A DNA stretch of 64,000 nt. Origin: an uncultured Flavobacteriales bacterium. GTDB lineage: Bacteria > Bacteroidota > Bacteroidia > Flavobacteriales > Schleiferiaceae. Below the pieces are notes generated by a model. The model searched no databases and was not told the origin of the DNA. It saw only the letters and a program-made list of their open reading frames with translations. Shown piece by piece: positions 19,165 through 27,472 of this stretch. Location of the stretch: contig CAJXKC010000003.1 of assembly GCA_913055685.1 (NCBI GenBank), forward strand, positions 164,734-228,733, written 5' to 3'. The position numbers and the translations under genes are program-made. Position 1 is the first letter of the stretch, and every line of letters begins with the position of its first letter.

Positions 19165-20086
19165 TTTCCAATTACCCGGCCAGACCAATTTTTACCGTGG
19201 TAAGGTTCGCGATGTATACTTTTTAGAAAATGATTTATTGCTAATGGTAGCATCGGACCGAATCTCGGCCTTCGATGTGGTCTTACCCAAAGGCATTCCT
19301 GGTAAGGGGCAAGTGCTTAATCAGATTGCGAATTATTTCCTCGACGCTACCGCCGATATTGTTCCCAACTGGAAAATTGAAATGGTGGACCCCAGCGCAA
19401 CCTTAGGAAAGAAAGCCGATCCTTTTAAAGTGGAAATGGTTATTCGGGGCTATTTAACCGGTCACGCTTGGCGTACTTACAAAAGTGGTTTACGCAGTTT
19501 ATGTGGAGTCGCTCTTCCGGAAGGAATGAAAGAAAACCAAGCTTTTCCCGAGCCCATAATCACCCCCACTACTAAAGCAGACTTAGGCACGCACGACGAG
19601 GATATCAGCCGCGAGGAAATATTGGCCCAGGGAATTGTTTCGGAAGCCGACTACTTGCAACTGGAAAAATACACCCAGGCCTTATTCAAACGCGGTCAGG
19701 AGATGGCCCAGGCACGCGGACTAATCCTGGTAGACACTAAATATGAGTTTGGGAAAGATGCGGAAGGAAATATTGTGCTCATTGATGAAATCCACACCCC
19801 CGATTCCAGTCGCTATTTTTATGCGGATGGCTATGAAGAACGTCTCGAAAAAGGAGAAGCCCAAAAGCAATTGAGCAAAGAATTTGTTCGAGAGTGGTTA
19901 ATGGCCAATGGCTTTCAAGGCAAGACTGGACAAGCAGTTCCAGAAATGACGGAAGCCTTCGTGAAGGAGGTAAGTGACCGATATGCAGAACTTTATGAGC
20001 AAATTACCGGTCAAAATTTTAAATTTGAGGAAGAAGAAGCGGCCGAAGAGCGCCTGCTTCGCAATATCAACCAAGCATTAAAGTAG
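19142..20086 (+). CDS. purC: SAICAR synthase (phosphoribosylaminoimidazole-succinocarboxamide synthase)
   Basis: A 314-residue enzyme that joins aspartate to CAIR in purine synthesis, using ATP. Key blocks are [12 protein letters not shown] with the ATP-binding Lys, [22 protein letters not shown], the [15 protein letters not shown] strand and [16 protein letters not shown]. The length fits the larger, eukaryote-like PurC form. The start is placed at the ATG at 19142, inside the end of phoH, because the upstream extension has no family similarity. The phoH-purC overlap implies translational coupling. Confidence 0.96.
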   Translation: MKALKETNFQLPGQTNFYRGKVRDVYFLENDLLLMVASDRISAFDVVLPKGIPGKGQVLNQIANYFLDATADIVPNWKIEMVDPSATLGKKADPFKVEMVIRGYLTGHAWRTYKSGLRSLCGVALPEGMKENQAFPEPIITPTTKADLGTHDEDISREEILAQGIVSEADYLQLEKYTQALFKRGQEMAQARGLILVDTKYEFGKDAEGNIVLIDEIHTPDSSRYFYADGYEERLEKGEAQKQLSKEFVREWLMANGFQGKTGQAVPEMTEAFVKEVSDRYAELYEQITGQNFKFEEEEAAEERLLRNINQALK

Positions 20087-20090
20087 TCTC

Positions 20091-20705
20091 ATGAAAAGAT
20101 TAGCCAGCCTCCTCCTTATCAGTTTTTTTAGCCTTTCTGCCCAGGCCCAATTGGATCTTGGAATCCGCGCCGGAGCAGGACTATCGAAAGCAAATATCTC
20201 CGACGTTCAAAGCGCGGTGAGCTCCATTCAGAGTATTGAGGATGCCGGACGAGAACTAAGTTTTCATGCTGGTGGCTACATAAAAATTGGTCTTCCTTTG
20301 GTATTCCTTCAGGCGGAAGCAATTTTTAACCAATTGAGTCAGACGGCCACCGTAGACGCCGGCGGTGGTGATATCCGCGACATCGAATTGGATATGAGCC
20401 GCATTGACATTCCCATTTTAGTGGGAACTAAATTAGGTCCACTTCGCGCCATGTTAGGACCTGTTTACAGCGCAAACCTCTCCGACCTAAGTGGAAAAAT
20501 AGGGAGCGATATTGAAGCGGGAACTTGGGGCTACCAATTAGGGGTCGGCATAGAAATTAGCCGTCTAATAATTGACCTCCGTTACGAAGGTGCTTTTAGT
20601 CCTTGGGCCTCCTCTTTAATCGTAAACAATGTTAGCGGCGCTACGATTAACACCGACCTACGCAGTAGCCAAATAATGCTGTGCTTAGGCTTCGAATTGT
20701 TCTAG
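20091..20705 (+). CDS. PorT-like outer membrane beta-barrel protein
   Basis: A 204-residue protein with signal peptide MKRLASLLLISFFSLSAQAQ, then LDLGIRAGAGLSKANIS, the usual opening of the PorT-family outer-membrane-beta-barrel domain. Strands such as LVFLQAEAIFNQLSQ, IDIPILVGTKLGPLRAMLGPVYS and QLGVGIEISRLIIDLRYEG are typical of this small barrel. The function is unknown; true PorT has a role in type IX secretion, but this generic barrel should not be given that name. It overlaps the convergent exonuclease gene by four bases. Confidence 0.7.
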   Translation: MKRLASLLLISFFSLSAQAQLDLGIRAGAGLSKANISDVQSAVSSIQSIEDAGRELSFHAGGYIKIGLPLVFLQAEAIFNQLSQTATVDAGGGDIRDIELDMSRIDIPILVGTKLGPLRAMLGPVYSANLSDLSGKIGSDIEAGTWGYQLGVGIEISRLIIDLRYEGAFSPWASSLIVNNVSGATINTDLRSSQIMLCLGFELF

Positions 20706-21979
20706 GATTTACTTTCATCCATTAAACTAGGCACCGGCATGAGTTGAAAATCACCGGCTAGAATGCCTAATTTCAATAATTCCATATAGGATGGATCCTG
20801 ATGCAATTCGGTCATTAGATGATGGACCCTATCCCAAGATTTGAACTTATCGCTCAGTTTGTAATAGAAGTAGCCTTTCAAAGTGCCTTCTTCCACTACA
20901 AAAACGGCGTGCTCACTCGAGTTTCTTCCTTTGGCTCTAAATAAGGCTTGCTGGGGAAAATCGGAAAGCAAATCACGAACTACTGGTCCGCGCTTACCCC
21001 TAGCAAAGCGCTTGTACATCCGCAATGCTCTTTGGGCTGCTTTTAAGTTTGGCGCCTGCGCCCAAGGCTTCTTGCGGCCCGCCTCTTTTAATTTAATAAT
21101 CTGTAAGCTTGGCGGGTCCTCACGTTTATCGGCATAGATACCATAAAGCAATTCGCTATTAAGGGATCCATTAAAAGGTGCTTTTACCTTTAGCAATTCT
21201 TCCTCACGCTTAATACGGGCAATCAGCCAATTCCCAACTGCTTCAACTTTTATGGAGTGCACCGATTCCGCTAATTTCTGAATGCGTTTAGTATCGCCCA
21301 AGAACATGCGGTTTACCGCCGCCTTTACATTATCGGAGGCCCCAATGTATAAAAGGCTCCCCTCGCGATCGTGTAGGTAATAGATTCCACGATTGTATTT
21401 AATGGAGCGCAGTAAATCGTTGATCTTATCTTTTAAATATTCACCGGCGTGTATACTCTGCTCAAGGGAGTTAATCCCCTTGCGCTGATCCTTCTCTCTT
21501 AAAATCTCAAAGAGCTCTACCGTTGCCCGGGCGTCGGATTCGGCCCGATGTTTATGCGGGCGACTAAGACCCAATTCTTCGCACATGGCGTCTAAACCGT
21601 AGGACTTTAATCCGGGCATCAACTCCTCGGCTAATTTGATTGTATCCAGAGTCTTACGTTCAAATTGATAACCCAAGCGTCCGTACTCCTGACGTAAAAT
21701 ACGGTAATCAAATTCTACATTATGCCCTACAATAACGGCATCCTCCGTTATTTCCAGAAGCCTTTTGGCAATTTCATGAAAACGCGGTGCGCGGAGTAAC
21801 ATCTTGGGAGTGATACCTGTCATCTTGGATACAAAAGGCTGTACCTCCCGATGTGGATGCACCAAACTGATTAACTGATCTACAATTTCATCTCCATCGT
21901 AACGAAAGGCAGCAATTTCAATCATCGCCTCCTTCCCAAAGGCGCCACCACTCGATTCTATATCAACTATACAGTACAT
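20702..21979 (-). CDS. DnaQ-like 3'-5' exonuclease fused to GIY-YIG nuclease domain
   Basis: A 425-residue two-nuclease protein. Residues 1-165 are a DEDDh exonuclease: VDIESSGG (first Asp/Glu), GHNVEFDYRIL and HKHRAESDARATVELF with the catalytic His/Asp. From about 195, NRGIYYLHDREGSLLYIGASDNVKAAVNRMF is a UvrC-type GIY-YIG domain, in which the Tyr pair is kept as GIYYLH..LLYIG. Fusions of this type act as Cho/UvrC-like or proofreading-type repair nucleases, and the role here is inferred as DNA repair. The start is the ATG at 21979; an upstream start would add six residues. Confidence 0.85.
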   Translation of the reverse strand: MYCIVDIESSGGAFGKEAMIEIAAFRYDGDEIVDQLISLVHPHREVQPFVSKMTGITPKMLLRAPRFHEIAKRLLEITEDAVIVGHNVEFDYRILRQEYGRLGYQFERKTLDTIKLAEELMPGLKSYGLDAMCEELGLSRPHKHRAESDARATVELFEILREKDQRKGINSLEQSIHAGEYLKDKINDLLRSIKYNRGIYYLHDREGSLLYIGASDNVKAAVNRMFLGDTKRIQKLAESVHSIKVEAVGNWLIARIKREEELLKVKAPFNGSLNSELLYGIYADKREDPPSLQIIKLKEAGRKKPWAQAPNLKAAQRALRMYKRFARGKRGPVVRDLLSDFPQQALFRAKGRNSSEHAVFVVEEGTLKGYFYYKLSDKFKSWDRVHHLMTELHQDPSYMELLKLGILAGDFQLMPVPSLMDESKS

Positions 21980-22052
21980 TGCCACGAAGATATCCAATAT
22001 CTAAAGATTGAGCTCCGCTCTTTTAATGAATGTCTTTACTTTGTGCAGAGAA

Positions 22053-24305
22053 ATGAAAAAAACCATTCCGCACATAGCTTTCAGATTGCTTTTTGGATTA
22101 GGTTGCCTGCTCCTTTTTCTCCTGCCTCGCTTAAATGCCCAGTCGCTTGACAGCATTCTCCAAGACGCCTGGCGCCAGCGCGCCCAGCACTTAAAGCAAT
22201 ACCAAGCCTTTGAGACCACCTTCTTGGAAACTTGTGAGGCTAAAGTAGTGCAGGTGCCTTTTAATATCTGGCCCGTTTCGGGGGTACTCATTCCTGCCGA
22301 TAAGGACACCGGACTGGCCTATCGCAGTGAAGCGAAAATTAAGGCCAAGTATTTAGATCGCTTTCATTACCAGCAAGACGTTATCATAAAACGAGAAGCT
22401 GGAACCCTACCTATCCCTAACTGGCATCAATTACCGGCTTATAACTTTAATTTACTCGAAAGAAGGATTTATCTAAACGAAGCCTTCGATCGGGGTTTTG
22501 CCAGCCCCTTGCACGCCAGTGCAGCGCCCCTTTACGACTACCATCTAGTAAGTTCTAAGCTTCGCCATGGGCTATTGGTACATCGCATTGCCTTTAAACC
22601 TAAAAAGGCCAAATATCCCGCCTTGTCGGGAACAGTGGACCTTATCGATAGTATTGGCCTACCCATAGCCGCCCATTTCTCCATTAGCTCCAACAACCAG
22701 CTAGAGCTGATGGATAGTATTTCAGTATTCCAGATTTTTAGTTACGCGGATGGTATTTATCGCGCCGAGGAGCAAAGCATAGAACTGCATTTAAATCTTT
22801 TCAATTTCCAAGGTTTCTACCGCATAAATCTAGACTATCAAGAATTCAAATACCATCGGAGTATTCCCGAGGAAGATTTTGATAAGCTCGTTTTCCATCA
22901 GGATAAAGAAGACTTCAAACCCGACACTTCCTATTGGAGAAGTCTGGGCAATTCAAAAGAAACCGAGAGCTATTTTAAAAAGCATTTGATTGATGCGAAT
23001 CCCCAAAAGCAATTTCGAAGTTTTGGGACCTCACGTCTCGACCCTGGACCATTTATTTGGTATAAAAATTTTTACCGCGGCTACACCCGTCGCTGGGGCG
23101 ATTATTTTTTAGACCTCCCTCCTATTTACAAAGGACTAGGATTTAACCCGGTGGAGGGTGCCTACTGGCGAGGACAAGCGCTTATCGGCTACAGCCGACC
23201 TTATAACGAGCTTAGCCTGCGCGGGCAAGTGCGTTTTGGCACCGCCGATCAAAGGTGGAAAAACCTATTGGACCTCACCTGGAGGGGGGGGCGCACCTAC
23301 CCCCTCAGTATTAGCTTAAGTGGTGGCACGGCCGTACAACAGATTAATGAAGATGAACCTATTTTACCGGTACTTAATAGTATTTACAATCTAGTACTCG
23401 CCAGAAACTTCATCCACCTTTATGGCAAAGACTTCTTTAAATTGGAGTATGATTCCGAAACGCGTATCGGTTTAACTATCGGCCTTAATCTAGAGTATGC
23501 TTGGCGCTATCCCCTATTTAACCGCACCAATTTCAATTTAGTTAATACCGATGCTGTCTACTCACCCAATAACCTATCCATTCCGGGTAAGGTTAATCGC
23601 TTCCAAGGATTTGACCCCCATCAGTCCTTAAAACTTGAGTTTAATCTTAGCTATCAGTTTAACAGTCGAAGGGAGGTGCGCTATAATCAGCGTTTCCAAG
23701 AGGTTTTACAGGGACGTCGAAATTTAAGAATGCGGGCCCCAAAACTCTACTACGATTTTAAGGCTGGTCTGCCTTATTTCGGCGCAACGACCAGTTATGC
23801 CTACCATAGATTAGGCATTCAACATAGCTTTCGCTGGGCCAATATTGGTCTGTCTGCCTTTGATATAAGCGGGGGGCATTTCATCTATGAAAATAATTTA
23901 CCCTTTATCGACTATCAGCATTTTGACGGGGTGCTCATCTTCTTCCTTCAGCCCAGTGCCCAAAGGTCGGCCATGATTAAACAGTTTAGTACCCTTCCCT
24001 ACTACGCTTATAGTACCAACCAGGCTTACCTTGAATTGCATTACGAACATAATTTCGATGGGGCTCTACTTTCTAATGTACCTTTTCTTAGACGCTATAA
24101 GGTGCATTCCTTGATTGGATTTAACTCATTGCACATTGCCGATCAAAAGGCCTTTATCGAACTCTTCTTTGGTTTCGACAATCTCTTTAAAGTATTAAGG
24201 GTGGAATTTGCTGGGGGGATCGATAATTTCCGCCGATTGCGTCCTGCGGTGCGGATCGGATTTGACTTCAATTACGATTATTACAAACAAAATCGAAGAT
24301 CTTAA
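22053..24305 (+). CDS. DUF5686 family outer membrane protein without the N-terminal peptidase-like domain
   Basis: A 750-residue envelope protein. A signal peptide (cleaved near LNAQS) leads directly into the DUF5686 region, seen from AFETTFLETCEAKV, AYRSEAKIKAKYLDRFHYQQDVII, NFNLLERRIYLNEAFDRGF and LYDYHLVSSKLRHG. The C-terminal 400 residues are barrel-like, ending in a Phe/Tyr-rich strand FDFNYDYYKQ. Most relatives I know have an N-terminal carboxypeptidase-regulatory-like domain, which is absent here. It probably heads an operon with the next three envelope genes. The ATG at 22053 is chosen for a clean signal peptide. Confidence 0.75.
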   Translation: MKKTIPHIAFRLLFGLGCLLLFLLPRLNAQSLDSILQDAWRQRAQHLKQYQAFETTFLETCEAKVVQVPFNIWPVSGVLIPADKDTGLAYRSEAKIKAKYLDRFHYQQDVIIKREAGTLPIPNWHQLPAYNFNLLERRIYLNEAFDRGFASPLHASAAPLYDYHLVSSKLRHGLLVHRIAFKPKKAKYPALSGTVDLIDSIGLPIAAHFSISSNNQLELMDSISVFQIFSYADGIYRAEEQSIELHLNLFNFQGFYRINLDYQEFKYHRSIPEEDFDKLVFHQDKEDFKPDTSYWRSLGNSKETESYFKKHLIDANPQKQFRSFGTSRLDPGPFIWYKNFYRGYTRRWGDYFLDLPPIYKGLGFNPVEGAYWRGQALIGYSRPYNELSLRGQVRFGTADQRWKNLLDLTWRGGRTYPLSISLSGGTAVQQINEDEPILPVLNSIYNLVLARNFIHLYGKDFFKLEYDSETRIGLTIGLNLEYAWRYPLFNRTNFNLVNTDAVYSPNNLSIPGKVNRFQGFDPHQSLKLEFNLSYQFNSRREVRYNQRFQEVLQGRRNLRMRAPKLYYDFKAGLPYFGATTSYAYHRLGIQHSFRWANIGLSAFDISGGHFIYENNLPFIDYQHFDGVLIFFLQPSAQRSAMIKQFSTLPYYAYSTNQAYLELHYEHNFDGALLSNVPFLRRYKVHSLIGFNSLHIADQKAFIELFFGFDNLFKVLRVEFAGGIDNFRRLRPAVRIGFDFNYDYYKQNRRS

Positions 24306-24359
24306 ATTGGCTTACAACTATTTAGACTTTAGATTCGTCTATATAGAAAATGAGCACCT

Positions 24360-24857
24360 ATGAAATCCCCCTTCCTTATCCTTGGCCTTGCGCTATTTCT
24401 AGGAGGCTGTGTTATTGACGAACCCTGGTACGACAATTATTATGAGAGTCAGTACCGGCCCGTACTTATGGAACGCAGCGTTCTCGAAAACTCGGTAAAG
24501 CTATTGGACCCGCAAAGGCATTCCAATTACGGCAAGATTTACCGCAAAGACAGCCTCCTATTCATTAATGAACTTTACGAGGGAGTGCATGTCTACAACA
24601 ACAGCGATCCTCGCAATCCGGTAAACCTTGGTTTCATAAGTATCCCTGGGAATATCGACATCGCGATTAAAAATCAGTACATCTACGCCGACAATGCAGT
24701 AGACCTCATTGTGATCGAATATGAGGCGAACAAGCTAAAGGTGGTGGATCGCAATAAAGACGTATTCCCCGAATTGGAGTCACCCGATGGCGGCTATTCG
24801 CCGGAGCTAGCCGAACGACCAGAAAATACCGTAATTGTTAAATGGGAAAAGAAATGA
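24360..24857 (+). CDS. LVIVD-like repeat lipoprotein, short
   Basis: A 165-residue lipoprotein (lipobox GGC, Cys 17). The mature part has two imperfect repeats: YRKDSLLFINELYEGVHVYNNSDPRNPVNLGFI and IKNQYIYADNAVDLIVIEYE, like the strands of LVIVD/beta-propeller proteins. With only one or two repeats it cannot close a propeller alone, so it may pair with the product of the next gene or be a shortened relative. The last bases overlap the next gene as ATGA (24854-24857). Confidence 0.6.
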   Translation: MKSPFLILGLALFLGGCVIDEPWYDNYYESQYRPVLMERSVLENSVKLLDPQRHSNYGKIYRKDSLLFINELYEGVHVYNNSDPRNPVNLGFISIPGNIDIAIKNQYIYADNAVDLIVIEYEANKLKVVDRNKDVFPELESPDGGYSPELAERPENTVIVKWEKK

Positions 24858-25594
24858 AAAAGCTAATCACATTAATAGGCTTAAGCCTGATGCTATTTTC
24901 CTGCGAGAAAAATGGCGGTTCGGCCGATGTTGGCGTAGGTAGTGGCAGTGGTCAGGGTGGTAGCCTAGCCCGCTTTGCTGTAGTAGATGATCACCTCTTC
25001 TCGGTTGACGGCTCCGAGCTAAAGGTCTTCAATATTAATAACCCGGCCAATGCGGTTTACCTTAGTCGCCATCAACTCAATACGCGCGTAGAAACTATTT
25101 TTCCCCGCGATACGGCTACCCTTTTTATTGGTACTGTAAGTGGTATGTACATTTATGATATCAGCAATGCGCCTAATATTAACCAATTAAGCGTATATCA
25201 ACATATCACCGCTTGTGATCCGGTAGTTGCAAACGATCGATATGCTTATGTAACCTTACGAAGCGAGCAAAATAACAATTGGTGCTGGCGCTCGGTCGAC
25301 CAATTAGATATAATCGACATCAGTAATTTACGTAGTCCTCAATTAGTTAACAGCTTTGCCATGATTAACCCCAAGGGACTGGGTCTAATTGGCGACACAT
25401 TATTGGTCTGCGATCGAGGCCTTAAGGTTTTGGATGTAAACGATCCCTCGAACCTTCAGCTCTTGGATTTTGATGAAGACTTTGATGCTGTAGATCTTAT
25501 TCCCTACGGAAATCTAGTTATGGCAGTGGCCGAAGATGGTCTAAAGCAATACGAGTATAAAAATGGTCGTCTCACCTTTTTAAGTGAACTATGA
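24854..25594 (+). CDS. LVIVD-repeat lipoprotein
   Basis: A 246-residue lipoprotein (MKKLITLIGLSLMLFSC, Cys 17), followed by a Gly/Ser-rich linker and propeller-like LVIVD repeats: SVDGSELKVFNINNPANAVYLS, FIGTVSGMYIYDISNAPN, QLDIIDISNLRSPQLVN and LVCDRGLKVLDVNDPSNLQLL. Such repeats build surface-exposed beta-propellers in Bacteroidota. It is translationally coupled upstream (ATGA) and downstream (ATGATG with the next gene), so these products probably act together in the outer membrane; a partner or ligand cannot be named. Confidence 0.7.
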   Translation: MKKLITLIGLSLMLFSCEKNGGSADVGVGSGSGQGGSLARFAVVDDHLFSVDGSELKVFNINNPANAVYLSRHQLNTRVETIFPRDTATLFIGTVSGMYIYDISNAPNINQLSVYQHITACDPVVANDRYAYVTLRSEQNNNWCWRSVDQLDIIDISNLRSPQLVNSFAMINPKGLGLIGDTLLVCDRGLKVLDVNDPSNLQLLDFDEDFDAVDLIPYGNLVMAVAEDGLKQYEYKNGRLTFLSEL

Positions 25595-26265
25595 TGCGCA
25601 GTATTTTCATCATCCTTAGCATGCTTTTAGTGAGCACTAGTGTAGAGGCCCAATCGACCCGAGACAGTAGCAGTAGTTTCTCTATTCCCTTCTTCCAATT
25701 TGGTGTAAATATCGCGGATGTTGCTGTTCCCGCCCTTACCACCGAATTAGTCTTTAGGGCGCATTCCAATCAGCAAGTAGGTTTGCGCTTAAGCTTCCCT
25801 TCTTACTTTTCCTACGATGAATACCAATTGTACCAAGGCACTAATTGGGCGGTAAAGGGGTATTTATTTCACAAGTATCTCATCAGCTATAGCGATATCG
25901 AAGCGATCACTATTAAAAACGGGCTAAGACTAGGTATTTCAGATTTGTATTACGACACCGAAGCCTGGGTTGCCAGCAATCGCTTTGGCAACACCGTTTA
26001 TACCTACGAAAAGGTTATTGGTAGCGACCAAAATGTATCCTTAGGTTATGAATTACAGGTAGGCTGGCTTACCCGCAGCAGATGGTTTTACACCGAGTTT
26101 GCATTAGGGTTTTACTATGAATCCTATATCAACACCCAAAGTATGAGCGTCTTAGAGTACAAAGATCCTCAGAACATGGACCTTGATTATTACAGTCCGG
26201 GATACGAATACGAAGGAACCTTTAGACCTACCCTCAATATTCTCGTGGGATTAAACTTCGACTAA
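25591..26265 (+). CDS. Small outer membrane beta-barrel protein
   Basis: A 224-residue exported protein. Its signal peptide ends at VEAQS, followed by a run of alternating strands: FSIPFFQFGVNIADVAVPA, LVFRAHSNQQVGLRLSF, VSLGYELQVGWLTRSRWF and FALGFYYESYIN. The C-terminus (TLNILVGLNFD) looks like a final barrel strand. No family name is recognised. It is the last gene of the DUF5686/LVIVD run, overlapping the preceding stop (ATGATG at 25591), and converges closely on the PLP-protein gene. Confidence 0.6.
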   Translation: MMRSIFIILSMLLVSTSVEAQSTRDSSSSFSIPFFQFGVNIADVAVPALTTELVFRAHSNQQVGLRLSFPSYFSYDEYQLYQGTNWAVKGYLFHKYLISYSDIEAITIKNGLRLGISDLYYDTEAWVASNRFGNTVYTYEKVIGSDQNVSLGYELQVGWLTRSRWFYTEFALGFYYESYINTQSMSVLEYKDPQNMDLDYYSPGYEYEGTFRPTLNILVGLNFD

Positions 26266-26273
26266 TTTTGGCC

Positions 26274-26933
26274 TTAATTACGAGCGCCAAAGATGCTCGA
26301 GCCGATGCGCACCATATTGGATCCTTCTTCCTGGGCAATTTGGTAGTCTCCGCTCATTCCCATCGATAACACTTTAAAATAATCCTTTGGGAAGTGCTCG
26401 CTTTTTATGCGATCAAAAAGCCGCTTAAGACCCTGGAATTCTCTTCGTACCTGATCTTGATCTTCGGTAAAAGTAGCCATACCCATGAGGCCACAAATGC
26501 GAATATGGGGATACAATTGCTCTAAATCCTTTTGAAAGAGAGCGAATACTTCGGACTCATCGAAACCGAACTTGCTATCCTCTTCCGCAATATGAATTTG
26601 CACCAAACAATCGATACGGCGATCCACTTTCGCCGCTTCTTTATTTAGGGCCTTCAACCTTTTTTCCTTGTCCATGCCATGTACCAAAGAAACAAAGGGA
26701 GCCATGTACTTAATCTTATTATCCTGTACATGACCAATCATATGCCATTGAATGTCCTTAGGCAGCTGCTCGTATTTCTCGGCCATTTCCTGAATACGGT
26801 TTTCACCGAAGATGCGCTGACCCGCCTCATAAGCCTCTTCAATGGCCGATACCGGCTTGGTCTTGGAAATCGCTACTAGTTCTACGCCTGGAGAAAGGCT
26901 GGCTTTTATCGCATCTAGATTCTCTGCTACCAC
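26274..26933 (-). CDS. YggS family PLP-binding protein (PLP homeostasis)
   Basis: A 219-residue single-barrel alanine-racemase-like fold protein that binds pyridoxal phosphate and affects PLP and amino-acid homeostasis. The PLP Lys lies in LVAISKTKP near residue 25, with FGENRIQEM, WHMIGHVQDNK, HIAEEDSKFGF and SMGMSGDYQIAQEEGSNMVRIGSSIFG all conserved in the family. The start is GTG at 26933. The frame stays open upstream into the rpsT terminator, but family alignments begin near this codon. Confidence 0.92.
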   Translation of the reverse strand: MVAENLDAIKASLSPGVELVAISKTKPVSAIEEAYEAGQRIFGENRIQEMAEKYEQLPKDIQWHMIGHVQDNKIKYMAPFVSLVHGMDKEKRLKALNKEAAKVDRRIDCLVQIHIAEEDSKFGFDESEVFALFQKDLEQLYPHIRICGLMGMATFTEDQDQVRREFQGLKRLFDRIKSEHFPKDYFKVLSMGMSGDYQIAQEEGSNMVRIGSSIFGARN

Positions 26934-26960
26934 TGGATCTTTTTCACAAAGTTCAGAAAC

Positions 26961-26987
26961 AAAAAAAGCCCTTCCAAAAGGAAGGGC
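26961..26987 (-). terminator. Intrinsic terminator of rpsT
   Basis: Arms GCCCTTCC (26968-26975) and GGAAGGGC (26980-26987) with an AAAA loop; the minus strand runs into seven Ts. It lies just after the rpsT stop. Confidence 0.9.
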
Positions 26988-27009
26988 CTTAATTTGTTCG
27001 AAACAATTC

Positions 27010-27261
27010 TTACAAACCGTTAACGTGAACTGTCAATTTTGACTTCAAGTTAGACGCCTTGTTGCTGTGAATAATGTTCTTCTTTGCAAGCTTATCAATC
27101 ATTGCCATTACCTCAGGAAGACGCTTAGCTGCTTCAGCTTTGTTTTCCTCAGCACGTAAATCGCGAATCGCGTTACGAGTGGTTTTGTGTTGATACTTGT
27201 TCAAAACGCGCTTTTTTTCGTTAGCGCGAACTCTTTTTAATGCTGACTTGTGGTTTGCCAT
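27010..27261 (-). CDS. rpsT: 30S ribosomal protein S20
   Basis: An 83-residue basic helical protein beginning MANHKSALKRVRANEKKR, the S20 signature, with NAIRDLRA in the middle and KLAKKNIIHSNKASNLKSKL near the end. It binds 16S rRNA early in 30S assembly. It lies downstream of tRNA-Glu on the same strand, 14 bases away, so the two are probably cotranscribed, and it has a strong terminator. Confidence 0.97.
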   Translation of the reverse strand: MANHKSALKRVRANEKKRVLNKYQHKTTRNAIRDLRAEENKAEAAKRLPEVMAMIDKLAKKNIIHSNKASNLKSKLTVHVNGL

Positions 27262-27275
27262 AATCTTTTTCCTTG

Positions 27276-27347
27276 CAGCCCCTAGGAGAATCGAACTCCT
27301 CTTTCCAGGATGAAAACCTGGCGTCCTAACCGATAGACGAAGGGGCC
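27276..27347 (-). tRNA. tRNA-Glu (TTC anticodon)
   Basis: A full 72-base cloverleaf on the minus strand: acceptor arm GGCCCCT / AGGGGCT, anticodon stem CCAGG / CCTGG with loop TTTTCAT giving anticodon TTC, and T arm with GTTCGAT. The discriminator is G and the CCA end is not encoded (CAA follows). It reads GAA and GAG. It lies 14 bases upstream of rpsT on the same strand. Confidence 0.96.
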
Positions 27348-27430
27348 TTATGTTTCCCGTTCAAATTTGGGTTTGCAAATGTAAAGCCAATTTCGAATTG
27401 TGCAAACGTCTCTGAGAAAAAAATTAAGCG

Positions 27431-27456
27431 AAAAAGTGATTTTTTCACAAGAGACT
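27431..27456 (-). terminator. Weak terminator-like hairpin after proS
   Basis: Downstream of the proS stop (27473), the minus strand has GTGA-AAAAA-TCAC followed by TTTTT, nested near a GTCTCT/AGAGAC pair at 27408-27456. The stem is only four base pairs, so the call is weak. Confidence 0.35.
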
Positions 27457-27472
27457 GATTATCAAGCTACAA

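Noticed and set aside
20091..20705. Calling the 204-residue barrel PorT of the type IX system
   Set aside because: The outer-membrane-beta-barrel signature is shared by many proteins; nothing specific to the secretion PorT is visible and porQ is far away.
22001..22309. A 102-codon minus-strand frame over the start of the DUF5686 gene
   Set aside because: It opposes a gene with a clear signal peptide and family match, and its Trp/Cys/Arg-rich sequence looks like a shadow.
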